DNA of 42,694 nt from a bacterium (GTDB lineage: Bacteria; CLD3; SB21): contig JAIBAF010000028.1 of NCBI GenBank assembly GCA_019695335.1, positions 1 to 42,694 of the forward strand, written 5' to 3'. Position numbers and translations under genes: made by a program. Every line of letters begins with the position of its first letter. The first letter of the stretch is position 1. The notes under the pieces were generated by a model, which worked only from the letters and a program-made list of their open reading frames with translations, was not told where the DNA came from and searched no databases. Shown here piece after piece: positions 16,474 through 24,515 of this stretch.

Positions 16474-17481
16474 CTATAATTTTCTCATCGCAAATGTTCC
16501 CGCTCCCATAATACCGGCATCATTCCCTAATTTAGCCCGAACAATTTTTAAGTGAGGTTTTACCGGTTTCATGACACGGGAGAGCGTTTCATCCCGCACT
16601 TTGTTGATAAATTCATCACCCGCATCCGATACACCGCCCCCGATGACAACTATTTCCGGACTTAGCACATTGACCATCGTTGAAATTCCTGCTCCAAGAT
16701 ATTTAATCATCTGCTCAACGATTTGATTGCACAATTCGTCTCCGAGTTCAGCCGCTTTGAATATCCATGCCGGATTGATGTCGCTTTTGGATTGAACCAG
16801 TTCCATAATGCGCGATGAATTTCCGCGATCAATGGCATCGATCACGTCGCGGACAATGGCGTGTGCCCCGACGTATTTTTCGAGACAACCATGATTACCG
16901 CATGCACACGCACGCCCATCGGTTTCAACCACTACGTGTCCGAGTTCTGCTGCGTTGAATCGATGTCCGTGATAGATGGATCCGTCTATTATAATTCCGC
17001 CTCCGACGCCCGTTCCTAAAGTCAATCCCACAACGTGTCGATATCCGCGCGCTGCGCCCCAGGTTGTTTCTCCATAAGCCATAAAATTGGCGTCATTGTC
17101 GGCAAATGCAGGCACACCGGCCATGTCCGACAAAGGTTTTGTTATTTCCACTCCTTCCCATTCCACAATGTGCGGTGCAGGACCGAGAGAACGGCCATTA
17201 ACCGAATCGATGGTTCCCGGACAACCGGCGCCGATGGCTTTAATTGAAAAGCTTTCTTTTTTTGAAAACATCAAACATTCGTCGACAGCATCTTTCATCA
17301 CTTCGATGACTTTGAGACCGCCTTTCGACGTTTGAGCTGGAGTCAGATTTTTGTAAACGATTTCACCAAGGTTGGAAATAATACCATACTTCAAATTCGT
17401 TCCACCCAGATCAAGGCCGATCGTATATTCGCGTACGGCCGGTTGTTCGGTTAAGGTAGTTTTGATTGGAATAGTTGCCAT
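16474..17481 (-). CDS. ROK-family sugar kinase (glucokinase-like)
   Basis: The start at the ATG at 17481 gives 335 residues beginning MATIPIKTTL; an ATG at 17514 would add a tail unlike the family. The protein has the N-terminal phosphate-binding motif IGLDLGGTNLKYGII, the ROK signature around GLTLGTGVGGGIIIDG, and the zinc-binding CACGNHGCLEKYVGA. Acidic DNDANFMAYGE holds the catalytic aspartate region. ROK glucokinases phosphorylate glucose or N-acetyl-sugars with ATP; the exact sugar is not set by sequence alone. It converges with the QueD-like gene, whose 3' end is 33 bp away. Confidence 0.9.
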   Translation of the reverse strand: MATIPIKTTLTEQPAVREYTIGLDLGGTNLKYGIISNLGEIVYKNLTPAQTSKGGLKVIEVMKDAVDECLMFSKKESFSIKAIGAGCPGTIDSVNGRSLGPAPHIVEWEGVEITKPLSDMAGVPAFADNDANFMAYGETTWGAARGYRHVVGLTLGTGVGGGIIIDGSIYHGHRFNAAELGHVVVETDGRACACGNHGCLEKYVGAHAIVRDVIDAIDRGNSSRIMELVQSKSDINPAWIFKAAELGDELCNQIVEQMIKYLGAGISTMVNVLSPEIVVIGGGVSDAGDEFINKVRDETLSRVMKPVKPHLKIVRAKLGNDAGIMGAGTFAMRKL

Positions 17482-17621
17482 GAGCCTGCGTTTTGTTAAA
17501 ATGATGACGAACAAATTTAGACACGAATGGCGCAGGAAGCAAGTTTCAATTGTTTCTGTTTTGCTTTTTTAAAAAAATGTCTTACTTTCACCACGACCCA
17601 AAAGGGACATTTCAGTTTTCT

Positions 17622-18140
17622 ATGAAGTACAAAATTGCTACCGCTTCGAAAGAATACGATATCGAGATCATCGAATCAGACCACGGATTATCGGTTCGCA
17701 TAGGTAAGGAACCGAATGCCGAAACTTTTAATGTTGATTTCAGGACTGTTGGTAAAGGCGCGTTGTATTCATTGCTGGTCAATCGCGATTCATACCGGGC
17801 AATTGTCAGCAAAAATAAAAATCAGCACGCGGTTTATATACGCGGCCATCGGTTCGAATTCACTGTCGAGGATGAACGCACGCATCTGATGCGGTCGTTG
17901 ATTGGCAATTCAAAAACCAAATCAGACGGCGAAATCAAAGCGCCAATTCCGGGATTGGTTACCAAAATTATGGTCAAAGAAGGTGATCGCATTACCGCCG
18001 GGCAAGGTATTCTGATTCTGGAAGCGATGAAAATGGAAAACGAAATCAAAGCGCCGCATGAAGGAATACTCAAGAAACTAATCGTCTCTGCGGGAAAAAA
18101 TGTCGAAAAAGGTCAGCCGCTGTTTGCCATCGGAGATTGA
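17622..18140 (+). CDS. Biotin carboxyl carrier protein of an acyl-CoA carboxylase or decarboxylase
   Basis: The start at 17622 (MKYKIATASKEYDIEI) is chosen as it fits family N-termini; ATGs at 17577 and 17550 in the same frame add a poorly composed tail. The 172-residue product ends in a biotinyl domain IKAPIPGLVTKIMVKEGDRITAGQGILILEAMKMENEIKAPHEG, with Lys137 in AMKM as the biotinylated residue. The N-terminal ~80 residues are a short beta-rich region found in carriers of propionyl-CoA or oxaloacetate decarboxylase-like systems. No carboxylase or carboxyltransferase subunit is next to it, so the partner enzyme is encoded elsewhere. Confidence 0.85.
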   Translation: MKYKIATASKEYDIEIIESDHGLSVRIGKEPNAETFNVDFRTVGKGALYSLLVNRDSYRAIVSKNKNQHAVYIRGHRFEFTVEDERTHLMRSLIGNSKTKSDGEIKAPIPGLVTKIMVKEGDRITAGQGILILEAMKMENEIKAPHEGILKKLIVSAGKNVEKGQPLFAIGD

Positions 18141-18160
18141 CCCGTTTCGGCAAAAAAACA

Positions 18161-18189
18161 TTGACTTCCAAAACATGAAAAGTTAGATT
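18161..18189 (+). promoter_or_regulatory. Candidate sigma70 promoter for the first Crp/Fnr gene
   Basis: TTGACT (18161-18166) and TAGATT (18184-18189) are separated by 17 bp. They lie 21 bp before the ATG at 18211 and follow the end of the biotin-carrier gene. The -10 matches at four of six bases. Confidence 0.45.
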
Positions 18190-18210
18190 ACAAGCCGAAA
18201 GATCGGATCA

Positions 18211-18921
18211 ATGAATAAAAAATTCGAAATACCGCTCTGCGATAACTGCCAATCCCGCGTCCATTCCATTTTTAACGACCTCAAAGAATCAGAACTTTCG
18301 TCTTTGTCGGCCAATAAATGCGGCAATTTATACAAAAAAAATCAGGTTATTTTCTACGAAGGTAATAAACCAACCGGTTTGTATTGTCTGAATAAAGGCA
18401 AGGTCAAAGTTTATAAAATCAACGAGGATGGTAAAGAGCAGATTATACGTCTTGCCAAAGACGGTGATGTGCTTGGGTACTCGTCCCTGATCAGCGGCGA
18501 GTCGTTCTCTTCGTCCGCAGCCGTTCTTGAAGATGCGATGATCTGTTTTATTCCCAAAAGCGCTTTCATTGGGCTCATTCAAAACAATTCGGAATTATCC
18601 ATGCGGATGATCCAATTGCTCTCGCACGACCTGAAAACCGCTGAGAACCGCATTGCCAATCTCGCACAAAATACCGTACGTGAACGTCTCGCTGAAACCT
18701 TGCTGATGTTGCGTGAATTTTGCGGTTTCGAGGACGACCATGTTACACTGAATATTACCTTATCACGTGAAGATATCGCGAATATTGTTGGTACCGCTAC
18801 GGAAACCACCATCCGTCTACTTTCCGATTTCAAACACGAAAAACTTATCGATCTCGAAGGCCGCAAAATTAAAATCCTCGATCATCAGGGACTCATTCAA
18901 GCCGCCAACATCTACGATTGA
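18211..18921 (+). CDS. Crp/Fnr-family transcription regulator
   Basis: The 236-residue protein has a cyclic-nucleotide-type beta-roll (KKNQVIFYEGNKPTGLYCLNKGKVKVYKINEDGKEQIIRLAKDGDVLGYSSLISGE), a long dimer helix (MRMIQLLSHDLKTAENRIANLAQNTVRERLAETLLMLREF) and a C-terminal winged HTH (LTLSREDIANIVGTATETTIRLLSDFKHEKLIDLEGRKIKIL). Cys10 and Cys13 (PLCDNCQSR) resemble the FCB-type N-terminal pair, with Cys37 and Cys59 further on. The FNR pattern C-x2-C-x5-C is not present, so an iron-sulfur sensor is possible but unproven. It is a global regulator candidate for the module that follows. Confidence 0.92.
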   Translation: MNKKFEIPLCDNCQSRVHSIFNDLKESELSSLSANKCGNLYKKNQVIFYEGNKPTGLYCLNKGKVKVYKINEDGKEQIIRLAKDGDVLGYSSLISGESFSSSAAVLEDAMICFIPKSAFIGLIQNNSELSMRMIQLLSHDLKTAENRIANLAQNTVRERLAETLLMLREFCGFEDDHVTLNITLSREDIANIVGTATETTIRLLSDFKHEKLIDLEGRKIKILDHQGLIQAANIYD

Positions 18922-18969
18922 CCGATACCGTCTCCGCTTTTCCCCATCCTTTTTAAATCATTCATAACT

Positions 18970-18983
18970 ATGATATTTATCAT
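18970..18983 (+). promoter_or_regulatory. FNR-like dyad (TGAT-N4-ATCA)
   Basis: ATGAT-ATTT-ATCAT is a perfect dyad with the half-sites and four-base gap of the FNR consensus TTGAT-N4-ATCAA (8 of 10 consensus bases). It lies in the 164-bp gap before the second Crp/Fnr gene. Confidence 0.55.
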
Positions 18984-18993
18984 TGGTCACTTG

Positions 18994-19022
18994 TGATACT
19001 GTACGTATTTTGTACAGTATCA
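18994..19022. promoter_or_regulatory. Perfect 11-bp inverted repeat, likely operator
   Basis: Arms TGATACTGTAC (18994-19004) and GTACAGTATCA (19012-19022) are perfectly complementary around a seven-base spacer. There is no T-run after it, so a terminator is less likely than a protein-binding or RNA structure. It lies 11 bp after the FNR-like dyad and 63 bp before the second Crp/Fnr gene. Confidence 0.6.
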
Positions 19023-19085
19023 TGCTGAGGGGATGATATTTTTTTTGATAATTTTATTCGAGTTTTAGCAACAACGGTTTCAGCC

Positions 19086-19754
19086 ATGGGTGATCGAGAC
19101 GCTCACATTTCCTTATCCGGTTTTCCGATTTTCAAAAATATTCCAGCCGACGAATTAAAAAATGTACTATCCGAGCAAGGGATCGTACACTATAAAAAAA
19201 ATCAACAACTCTTCCGCGAGAGCGAATTGTCAGACGGCATCTTTTGTTTGTTGAATGGCAAAGTCAAAATCACCAAAAAAGATGCGGCGCATCGCGATAC
19301 TCTGATCCGGTTCGCCTGCACCGGTGACGTGCTCGGTCTTCATTCAATTTTTGCCGATGGCTTACACCACACATCAGCGACTGCGATGGAAGACGCCCGA
19401 ACGTTGATGATTACTAAAAATGCTTTGATCCAGTTTGGCGGGAGCCATCGTATATTTTTTGAAAACATTCTGGATCAATTGTCGCATGAAATGCGCGAAA
19501 AAGAATGTCGCATCACGCGTATCCGGCTTCGCAGCGCCAAGGGCAGACTTTTGGAGACGCTGGATATGATGAAAAATACTTACGGCACCAATGACCGGCA
19601 GGTTATTAATTATAATTTTGATAAAGAAGAACTGGCCGGCCTGATTCACGTCAAAACGTCTTCGCTCAACCGCATTCTCAACGACCTCCAGTCCCGGCAA
19701 CTCATCCGCTGTTCCGGCGCCGAAATTCAAATCCTGAACTCCGACCCAAGTTGA
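19086..19754 (+). CDS. Second Crp/Fnr-family transcription regulator
   Basis: The 222-residue protein repeats the architecture of the 18211 gene: beta-roll (HYKKNQQLFRESELSDGIFCLLNGKVKITKKDAAHRDTLIRFACTGDVLGLHSIFADG), dimer helix, and winged HTH (FDKEELAGLIHVKTSSLNRILNDLQSRQLIRCSGAEIQIL). The recognition helix (KTSSLNRILNDL) differs from that of the first regulator (TATETTIRLLSDF), so the two probably read different sites. The N-terminal cysteine pair is absent. The gene is followed 46 bp on by a universal stress protein gene and is probably in the same unit. Its leader carries two dyads, which suggests cross- or autoregulation. Confidence 0.9.
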   Translation: MGDRDAHISLSGFPIFKNIPADELKNVLSEQGIVHYKKNQQLFRESELSDGIFCLLNGKVKITKKDAAHRDTLIRFACTGDVLGLHSIFADGLHHTSATAMEDARTLMITKNALIQFGGSHRIFFENILDQLSHEMREKECRITRIRLRSAKGRLLETLDMMKNTYGTNDRQVINYNFDKEELAGLIHVKTSSLNRILNDLQSRQLIRCSGAEIQILNSDPS

Positions 19755-19799
19755 TCTTTCCGGCGCGAAGCCGTACGGCCTTATAGAAAGGACGAAACC

Positions 19800-20633
19800 A
19801 TGAAGATCGACATGCTTCTTTATCCGACCGATTTTTCGTCGAGCGCGGAAATGGCTTTGGATTATGCAATATTTCTCGCCAAACGCTACCGTGCAGTCGT
19901 CGCCTTGCTCCACGTCAATGAATTTGCATCGCTGATCGATCCCAATAACGCCTACGGTTACCGCGGTTCCTATCAACTCAAAGACGAAGTCGAAAAAGTT
20001 GCCAAAGAAAAATTGCGAAAGTTAGCAGGGAAAATCGAAAAAAAGGTTAAAGTTAAAACATACTATTCCGAGGGTGCCGCTTATGATCAGATCGTTCGCC
20101 TTTCAGAAAAAGAAAAGATCGGAATGATCGTCATGGGTACGCGCGGGCGAAGCTTTTTATCGGATTATTATATGGGCAGTACGGCGGAACGCGTGATGGC
20201 GTTGACGAAATGTCCGGTGCTGACGGTGCATGGCAAGTACAAAGAACCGCCGTTCAAAAAAATACTTTTGTTTTATGATTTCTCCGAGGTCAGCGAACTG
20301 ACGCTTTCAAAAGTAATGGCAATGGTCAGAGATTTTGAATCAGAAATTATTCTTTGCCATCCTGATGAAATGGCAACTGAAGAAAGAGTGGTCGCGCTGA
20401 GTAAATTTCTCGAGGGATTCGATCTGCGGGGAATCGTTGTCAGTAAGCGTTCATACGCCGAATCCGACGGATACGGAGGAATTGTGAAGTGCGCCGGAAT
20501 CGAAAATGCCGATCTGATCGTTTTTGGCAAAGACAGCCGCGTCGGCCGCCGTCATGTTTTTCTTGAGGGCATTTCCGAGGAAATCATCCGTTATGCCCAT
20601 CAGCCTGTGTGGATCCTGCCGACACAACAATAA
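19800..20633 (+). CDS. Universal stress protein with tandem UspA domains
   Basis: The 277-residue product has two UspA-like halves. The first (residues 1-~145) ends in the ATP-binding motif GTRGRSFLSDYYMGSTAERVMALTKCPVLTVHG, which has the G-2x-G-9x-G-S/T form. The second (from FKKILLFYDFSEVSELTLSKVMAMV) ends VFGKDSRVGRRHVFLEGISEEIIRYAHQPVWILP, in which the motif is degenerate. Such tandem proteins are common in FNR- or starvation-controlled operons. The ATG follows GAAAGGACG. The location next to a Crp/Fnr gene supports a role in anaerobic or energy stress. Confidence 0.9.
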   Translation: MKIDMLLYPTDFSSSAEMALDYAIFLAKRYRAVVALLHVNEFASLIDPNNAYGYRGSYQLKDEVEKVAKEKLRKLAGKIEKKVKVKTYYSEGAAYDQIVRLSEKEKIGMIVMGTRGRSFLSDYYMGSTAERVMALTKCPVLTVHGKYKEPPFKKILLFYDFSEVSELTLSKVMAMVRDFESEIILCHPDEMATEERVVALSKFLEGFDLRGIVVSKRSYAESDGYGGIVKCAGIENADLIVFGKDSRVGRRHVFLEGISEEIIRYAHQPVWILPTQQ

Positions 20634-20657
20634 GCAATTCGTTAGAAAGGAGTGTCT

Positions 20658-21068
20658 ATGATATTAGACAGTAGTTTGAGACTCGCACAAAAAGTTCATC
20701 AATTGCACGACCGTATGCATACGATAGCCGGACGTACCAGCGAACCGATGGAAAGAGAATTTGACATCGATCGTGTCAATATGCGTTTGGATGAATTATC
20801 CAAAAAAATGGAAGGCATGATGGAAGAATTGCGCGATCGTACGGGGGTGGCAACAAAATATTCCGAAAGTACGCTTCGGAATCTACGCTACCTGTCGATC
20901 CTGACGAGCCATATCGCGGGCGATCTCGATGACATCAATAATGCGTTATCGCGCGGGCAACGATCCGAAGATGAAGCAGCCTACAAAAAGTTGGCGCAGG
21001 CATTGTGGCTGCTCGATAAGATGTTTCCTGAATTTGAATCCACCATGCGAACGATGCGCGAAAATTAG
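20658..21068 (+). CDS. Coiled-coil protein of unknown function
   Basis: The start at ATG 20658 has AAGGAG 5 bases upstream; a GTG at 20652 in frame overlaps that site. The 136-residue product is almost all alpha-helical and charged, with heptad-like runs (RVNMRLDELSKKMEGMMEELRDRTG; LRYLSILTSHIAGDLDDINNALSRG; AQALWLLDKMFPEFESTMRTMRE). No family is recognised. It follows the universal stress gene by 24 bp and may share its transcript. Confidence 0.65.
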   Translation: MILDSSLRLAQKVHQLHDRMHTIAGRTSEPMEREFDIDRVNMRLDELSKKMEGMMEELRDRTGVATKYSESTLRNLRYLSILTSHIAGDLDDINNALSRGQRSEDEAAYKKLAQALWLLDKMFPEFESTMRTMREN

Positions 21069-21132
21069 TTTTCCATGCTTTATGGAAATTCATTTTTAGG
21101 CGATTATCTTATTTAATTTTTTGAATTTACGT

Positions 21133-21167
21133 GTGATCAAAATCATTCGGACTTTTGACAAATGTCA
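21133..21167 (+). promoter_or_regulatory. Two Crp/Fnr-type dyads 22 bp apart, second overlapping a -35
   Basis: GTGAT-CAAA-ATCAT (21133-21146) has the TGAT-N4-ATCA core of FNR sites. TGAC-AAAT-GTCA (21156-21167) is a related dyad. Their centres are 22 bp apart, two helical turns. TTGACA at 21155-21160 is a perfect -35 hexamer overlapping the second dyad; the matching -10 is poor. They precede the receiver-alanine dehydrogenase-CoA-transferase genes. Confidence 0.5.
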
Positions 21168-21314
21168 TATGTTTTTATGGATTTCAGACGTATGTTAGAA
21201 AGCCGTTGAAGGCACACGTGTCTGTTGAATTCAGATCAAATTGAAACCGACTGCGGAACGGGATAGGCGACGATGATGAACCCCTCTTGGAAGAGATCTG
21301 GATCGGAGGGCTTT

Positions 21315-21680
21315 ATGGAGAAAATCTTAGTCATCGACGACGATGATCATCTTCGCCTGCTTTACAAACTGGAACTGGAACGGCAAGGCTATGAAGTGTC
21401 ATGTGCCGACAACGGACGGGATGCAATGCCTGTAACGCTCGCGTATCACCCTGACTTGATTATTCTGGACATTATGATGCCGCAGGGCGATGGAATCGAT
21501 TACTTACGATGGCTAGTAGGCAACCATATTCAGATACCCGTAATTATTTATTCAGCCCACGCACATTATAAAAGTAATTTTATCAGTTGGGGTGCGGATG
21601 CGTACCTGATCAAATCATCGGATTTGACGGAACTCAAAACGGAAGTGAAAAAGATTTTACAGCAACGGCAACTTTCATAA
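21315..21680 (+). CDS. Stand-alone response-regulator receiver domain
   Basis: The start at 21315 has GGAGG 6 bases upstream and gives the receiver-typical MEKILVIDDDDHLRLLY; an in-frame ATG at 21273 is rejected because it adds an unrelated tail. The 121-residue protein has the acidic pocket Asp8-Asp9, phospho-acceptor Asp52 (LIILDIMMPQGDG), the switch Ser in IYSAHAHY and Lys in AYLIKSSD. There is no output domain. It is 14 bp upstream of the alanine dehydrogenase gene, so it is probably transcribed with that metabolic gene; its kinase is not nearby. Confidence 0.9.
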   Translation: MEKILVIDDDDHLRLLYKLELERQGYEVSCADNGRDAMPVTLAYHPDLIILDIMMPQGDGIDYLRWLVGNHIQIPVIIYSAHAHYKSNFISWGADAYLIKSSDLTELKTEVKKILQQRQLS

Positions 21681-21694
21681 AACAACTTACGGCT

Positions 21695-22783
21695 ATGATA
21701 ATAGGAATTCCCAAAGAGCAACCCGGTGAACGCCGGGTGGCATTGACGCCGGCAGGCGTGAAAACACTGGTTCGTGCCGGTCACACGGTTATGGTTGAGA
21801 GCGACGCCGGTACGCCGAGCGGCATCAGCGATAAAGAATTTGTAGAAGCGGGCGGCCAGATCGTTTTCTCTCACGAAGAAGCTATTCGCCGTGTCGATTT
21901 CCTGCTCAAAGTCGGCGCACCGACGGATGCGGAATACGATATGCTTAATCGCGATCAGATCGTATTTTCATTCTTTCACCTCGCGGTCGCGGATAAACTG
22001 CATGTTGAAAAACTGATGCAAAAACACATTGCCGCCGTAGGTCTGGAAACGATTGAAACAGAAACGAGACGATTGCCGGTCCTACATACGATGAGCGAAA
22101 TAGCAGGTCAATTATCTATTATGGTTGCGGCTCAGTTGCTGGAATGCAATTCCGGAGGCCGGGGCATTTTACTCGGCGGATTACCGGGCGTTCCGGCGGC
22201 GTCGGTGGTGATTCTCGGCGGCGGTGTGGTCGGACACCATGCCGCGCAAACGGCACTTGGATTGGGTGCGCAGGTTCTGCTCATGGATGCCGATTTAGAA
22301 AAATTGCAGACGATAGACCGTTTATTTTCGAAAAAAATTACGACGATCATTGCCAATGAATACAACATCGCGAAAGCGTTGCAATTTGCCGATGTAGTCA
22401 TCGGTGCGGTATTGATTCATGGCGCCAAAACTCCAAAACTCATTACTGAGAGTATGGTGAAAACGATGAAAACGGGCGCCGTGATAATCGATGTGTCGAT
22501 CGACCAGGGCGGATGCGTTGAAACCAGCCGTCCGACTAATCCGAAAGATCCTTTTTTTGTGAAACACGGCGTCATTCATTATTGCGTCCCCAATATGGCA
22601 TCCAGCGTCGCGCGTACAGCGACATTTGCGTTGAACAATGTTTTACTGCCCTATATTCTGGAAGTTGCAGGATCAGGCGTCGACACTGTTGAAAAAATCA
22701 ATCCGGCGATCCGGAGGGGTTTGTATACTTTCCAGGGAAAATGTCTGCATCCTAAAATTGTCGAACTTTTTGAATTGAAATAA
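21695..22783 (+). CDS. ald: Alanine dehydrogenase
   Basis: The start at 21695 (MIIGIPKEQPGERRVALTPAGV) matches the family; longer in-frame versions begin inside the previous gene. Over 362 residues the protein has the substrate residues Arg14, Lys72 (LLKVGAP) and His95 (FFHLAV), the NAD-binding glycine motif VVILGGGVVGHHAAQTALGLGA, and the hallmark IGAVLIHGAKTPKLITESMVKTMKTGAVIIDVSIDQGGCVET and HYCVPNMASSVARTATFALNN. It interconverts L-alanine and pyruvate + ammonia with NAD(H). PntA transhydrogenase was considered but lacks this IGAVL...GGC form. With PPDK downstream it links alanine, pyruvate and PEP. Confidence 0.93.
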   Translation: MIIGIPKEQPGERRVALTPAGVKTLVRAGHTVMVESDAGTPSGISDKEFVEAGGQIVFSHEEAIRRVDFLLKVGAPTDAEYDMLNRDQIVFSFFHLAVADKLHVEKLMQKHIAAVGLETIETETRRLPVLHTMSEIAGQLSIMVAAQLLECNSGGRGILLGGLPGVPAASVVILGGGVVGHHAAQTALGLGAQVLLMDADLEKLQTIDRLFSKKITTIIANEYNIAKALQFADVVIGAVLIHGAKTPKLITESMVKTMKTGAVIIDVSIDQGGCVETSRPTNPKDPFFVKHGVIHYCVPNMASSVARTATFALNNVLLPYILEVAGSGVDTVEKINPAIRRGLYTFQGKCLHPKIVELFELK

Positions 22784-22792
22784 ACGGAGTTT

Positions 22793-24088
22793 ATGAACTG
22801 GTTAGATGACTACAAAAGCAAACGCGCTACGGCCGATGAAGCCGTGAAATTGATTAAATCCGGCGACCGGATTCACGTGCATCCCGGCTGCGCCAATCCG
22901 GAAACGTTGATCAAAGCCATGGTGAAACGTGCACCGGAACTGGAGAACGTGGAATTAATCCATTTGCTGACCTTGGGTTATGCCGATTACGTTTTACCGC
23001 AATATTCCAAAAACTTCCATCATCGCGCCTTATTTGTCGGTGCGAATTGCCGTGAAGCCGTCAATGAAGGCCGCGCCGATTTTATTCCGATTTTTTTATC
23101 GGAAATTTCTTCGTTGTATCGCCAGGGAAAAATCAAATTAGATGTAGCGCTTTTACATTTATCGCCTCCGGACGCTCACGGCTTTTGCAGTTTAGGCGTC
23201 GGCATTGAAAATACCAAAGCGGCTTCCGAAACCGCCAAAATTGTCATCGCTCAAATTAATCCTAACATGCCCCGGACGTTAGGTGATTCGTTCGTGCACG
23301 TTTCAAAATTAGACGCCGTGGTTGAAGTGGATACGCCGGTAGTCGAATTGCCCCGCGTTCGGATGACGGAACAAACGCGCAAAATCGGGGAAAACGTCGC
23401 TTCACTCATCGAAGACGGTTCGACGTTACAAATGGGCATCGGCGGAATTCCGGATGCCGTGTTGTATTATCTGAAAGACAAAAAAGATTTAGGCATTCAC
23501 ACGGAAATGTTTTCCGACGGTATCATGGAATTGGTCGAACAAGGCATCATCAATAACGAAAAAAAGTCGCTGCATCCCGGCAAGATCGTTTCGAGTTTTA
23601 TTTTGGGAACGCGTAAATTATACGACTTCGTCAATAACAATCCGATCATTGAATTTCATCCGTCGGAGTACGTCAACGATCCTTTTATCGTCGCTCAGAA
23701 TGACAATATGATTGCTATTAATTCGGCTATCCAAATCGATCTGACGGGGCAAGTTTGTTCCGATTCGATGGGCCGCCACATTTTCAGCGGCATCGGCGGG
23801 CAAGTCGATTTCATTCGCGGCTCGGCACGATCAAAAGGCGGCAAACCGGTGATCGCAATCCCGTCGACCGCCAAAGACGGCGCTATCTCACGCGTCGTCC
23901 CGACGCTGACGGAAGGCGCCGGCGTCGTAACGTCGCGCGGCGATGTGCATTATGTCGTGACGGAATTCGGTGCCGTCGATCTGTTTGGAAAAAGTATTCG
24001 CGAACGCGCTAAAGCGTTGATTTCGATCGCCGATCCGAAATTTCATGAACAGCTCGAAGCCGCAGCAAGAAAAATGAATTACCTGTGA
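22793..24088 (+). CDS. Acetyl-CoA hydrolase/transferase family; 4-hydroxybutyrate-type CoA-transferase
   Basis: The 431-residue protein is a family I CoA-transferase with two matching Rossmann-like halves. The catalytic glutamate is Glu238 in GIHTEMFSDG, the number found in Clostridium aminobutyricum 4-hydroxybutyrate CoA-transferase. GGIPDAV and the C-terminal GGQVDFIRGSARSKGGKPVIAIPSTAKDG with TEFGAVDLFGKSIRERAKALISIADP are family hallmarks. It swaps CoA between acetyl-CoA and a carboxylic acid; the acceptor (acetate, 4-hydroxybutyrate, succinate or propionate) cannot be fixed. CGGAG precedes the ATG. It lies 9 bp after ald and ends at the terminator at 24118. Confidence 0.88.
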   Translation: MNWLDDYKSKRATADEAVKLIKSGDRIHVHPGCANPETLIKAMVKRAPELENVELIHLLTLGYADYVLPQYSKNFHHRALFVGANCREAVNEGRADFIPIFLSEISSLYRQGKIKLDVALLHLSPPDAHGFCSLGVGIENTKAASETAKIVIAQINPNMPRTLGDSFVHVSKLDAVVEVDTPVVELPRVRMTEQTRKIGENVASLIEDGSTLQMGIGGIPDAVLYYLKDKKDLGIHTEMFSDGIMELVEQGIINNEKKSLHPGKIVSSFILGTRKLYDFVNNNPIIEFHPSEYVNDPFIVAQNDNMIAINSAIQIDLTGQVCSDSMGRHIFSGIGGQVDFIRGSARSKGGKPVIAIPSTAKDGAISRVVPTLTEGAGVVTSRGDVHYVVTEFGAVDLFGKSIRERAKALISIADPKFHEQLEAAARKMNYL

Positions 24089-24117
24089 TCATCCACGATT
24101 GAAATTAACGTCATACT

Positions 24118-24151
24118 CGGAACGGCTGAATGCCGTTCCGGGTTTGTTTTT
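24118..24151 (+). terminator. Intrinsic terminator after the CoA-transferase gene
   Basis: Arms CGGAACGGC (24118-24126) and GCCGTTCCG (24132-24140) close a five-base loop and are followed by GGTTTGTTTTTT. Confidence 0.85.
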
Positions 24152-24207
24152 TCAAATAAAAATTTTTAGTTTGCATTAACCGACCCAAATATAACTCAGA
24201 CCCAATC

Positions 24208-24417
24208 ATGAGCTCCGAATCAGAAAACACCAATTTTTTAATCAAATTCTGGCCGACAACTTTACTGGGGATCGCCGCATTGGCAACGCTTGTTCCGTCA
24301 TCGACCGCATCTTCAAGCAATTTTTTTGGTTATATGTCGATGTGCCCGAATGCGCCGATCAGTACTTTAGCGTGTACATTTTTTGCATGGTTTTTTTACA
24401 TGAAGAAAGCGAAGTGA
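24208..24417 (+). CDS. Conserved-looking small membrane protein
   Basis: The 69-residue product has two hydrophobic segments, FWPTTLLGIAALATLVPSS and TLACTFFAWFFYMKKAK, joined by TASSSNFFGYMSMCPNAPIS. The central stretch (S-x-x-GY-x-S-x-C-P-x-AP-I-S) has the look of a widespread small two-helix protein of unknown function, from memory and unverified. No clear ribosome site is visible. It sits alone between the terminator at 24118 and the PPDK gene. Confidence 0.6.
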   Translation: MSSESENTNFLIKFWPTTLLGIAALATLVPSSTASSSNFFGYMSMCPNAPISTLACTFFAWFFYMKKAK

Positions 24418-24515
24418 AACAATAGTCTGCTGATATGTTTGAAAACTTACACCATTTGAAGTCTAGTGTTATATTACAATTATCTTTGTCATAAATTTTC
24501 ATACGGAGGAATATC

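Noticed and set aside
18211-18921. First Crp/Fnr protein as a true iron-sulfur FNR
   Set aside because: Only Cys10-x2-Cys13 is present; the C-x2-C-x5-C pattern and the matching fourth cysteine are not evident.
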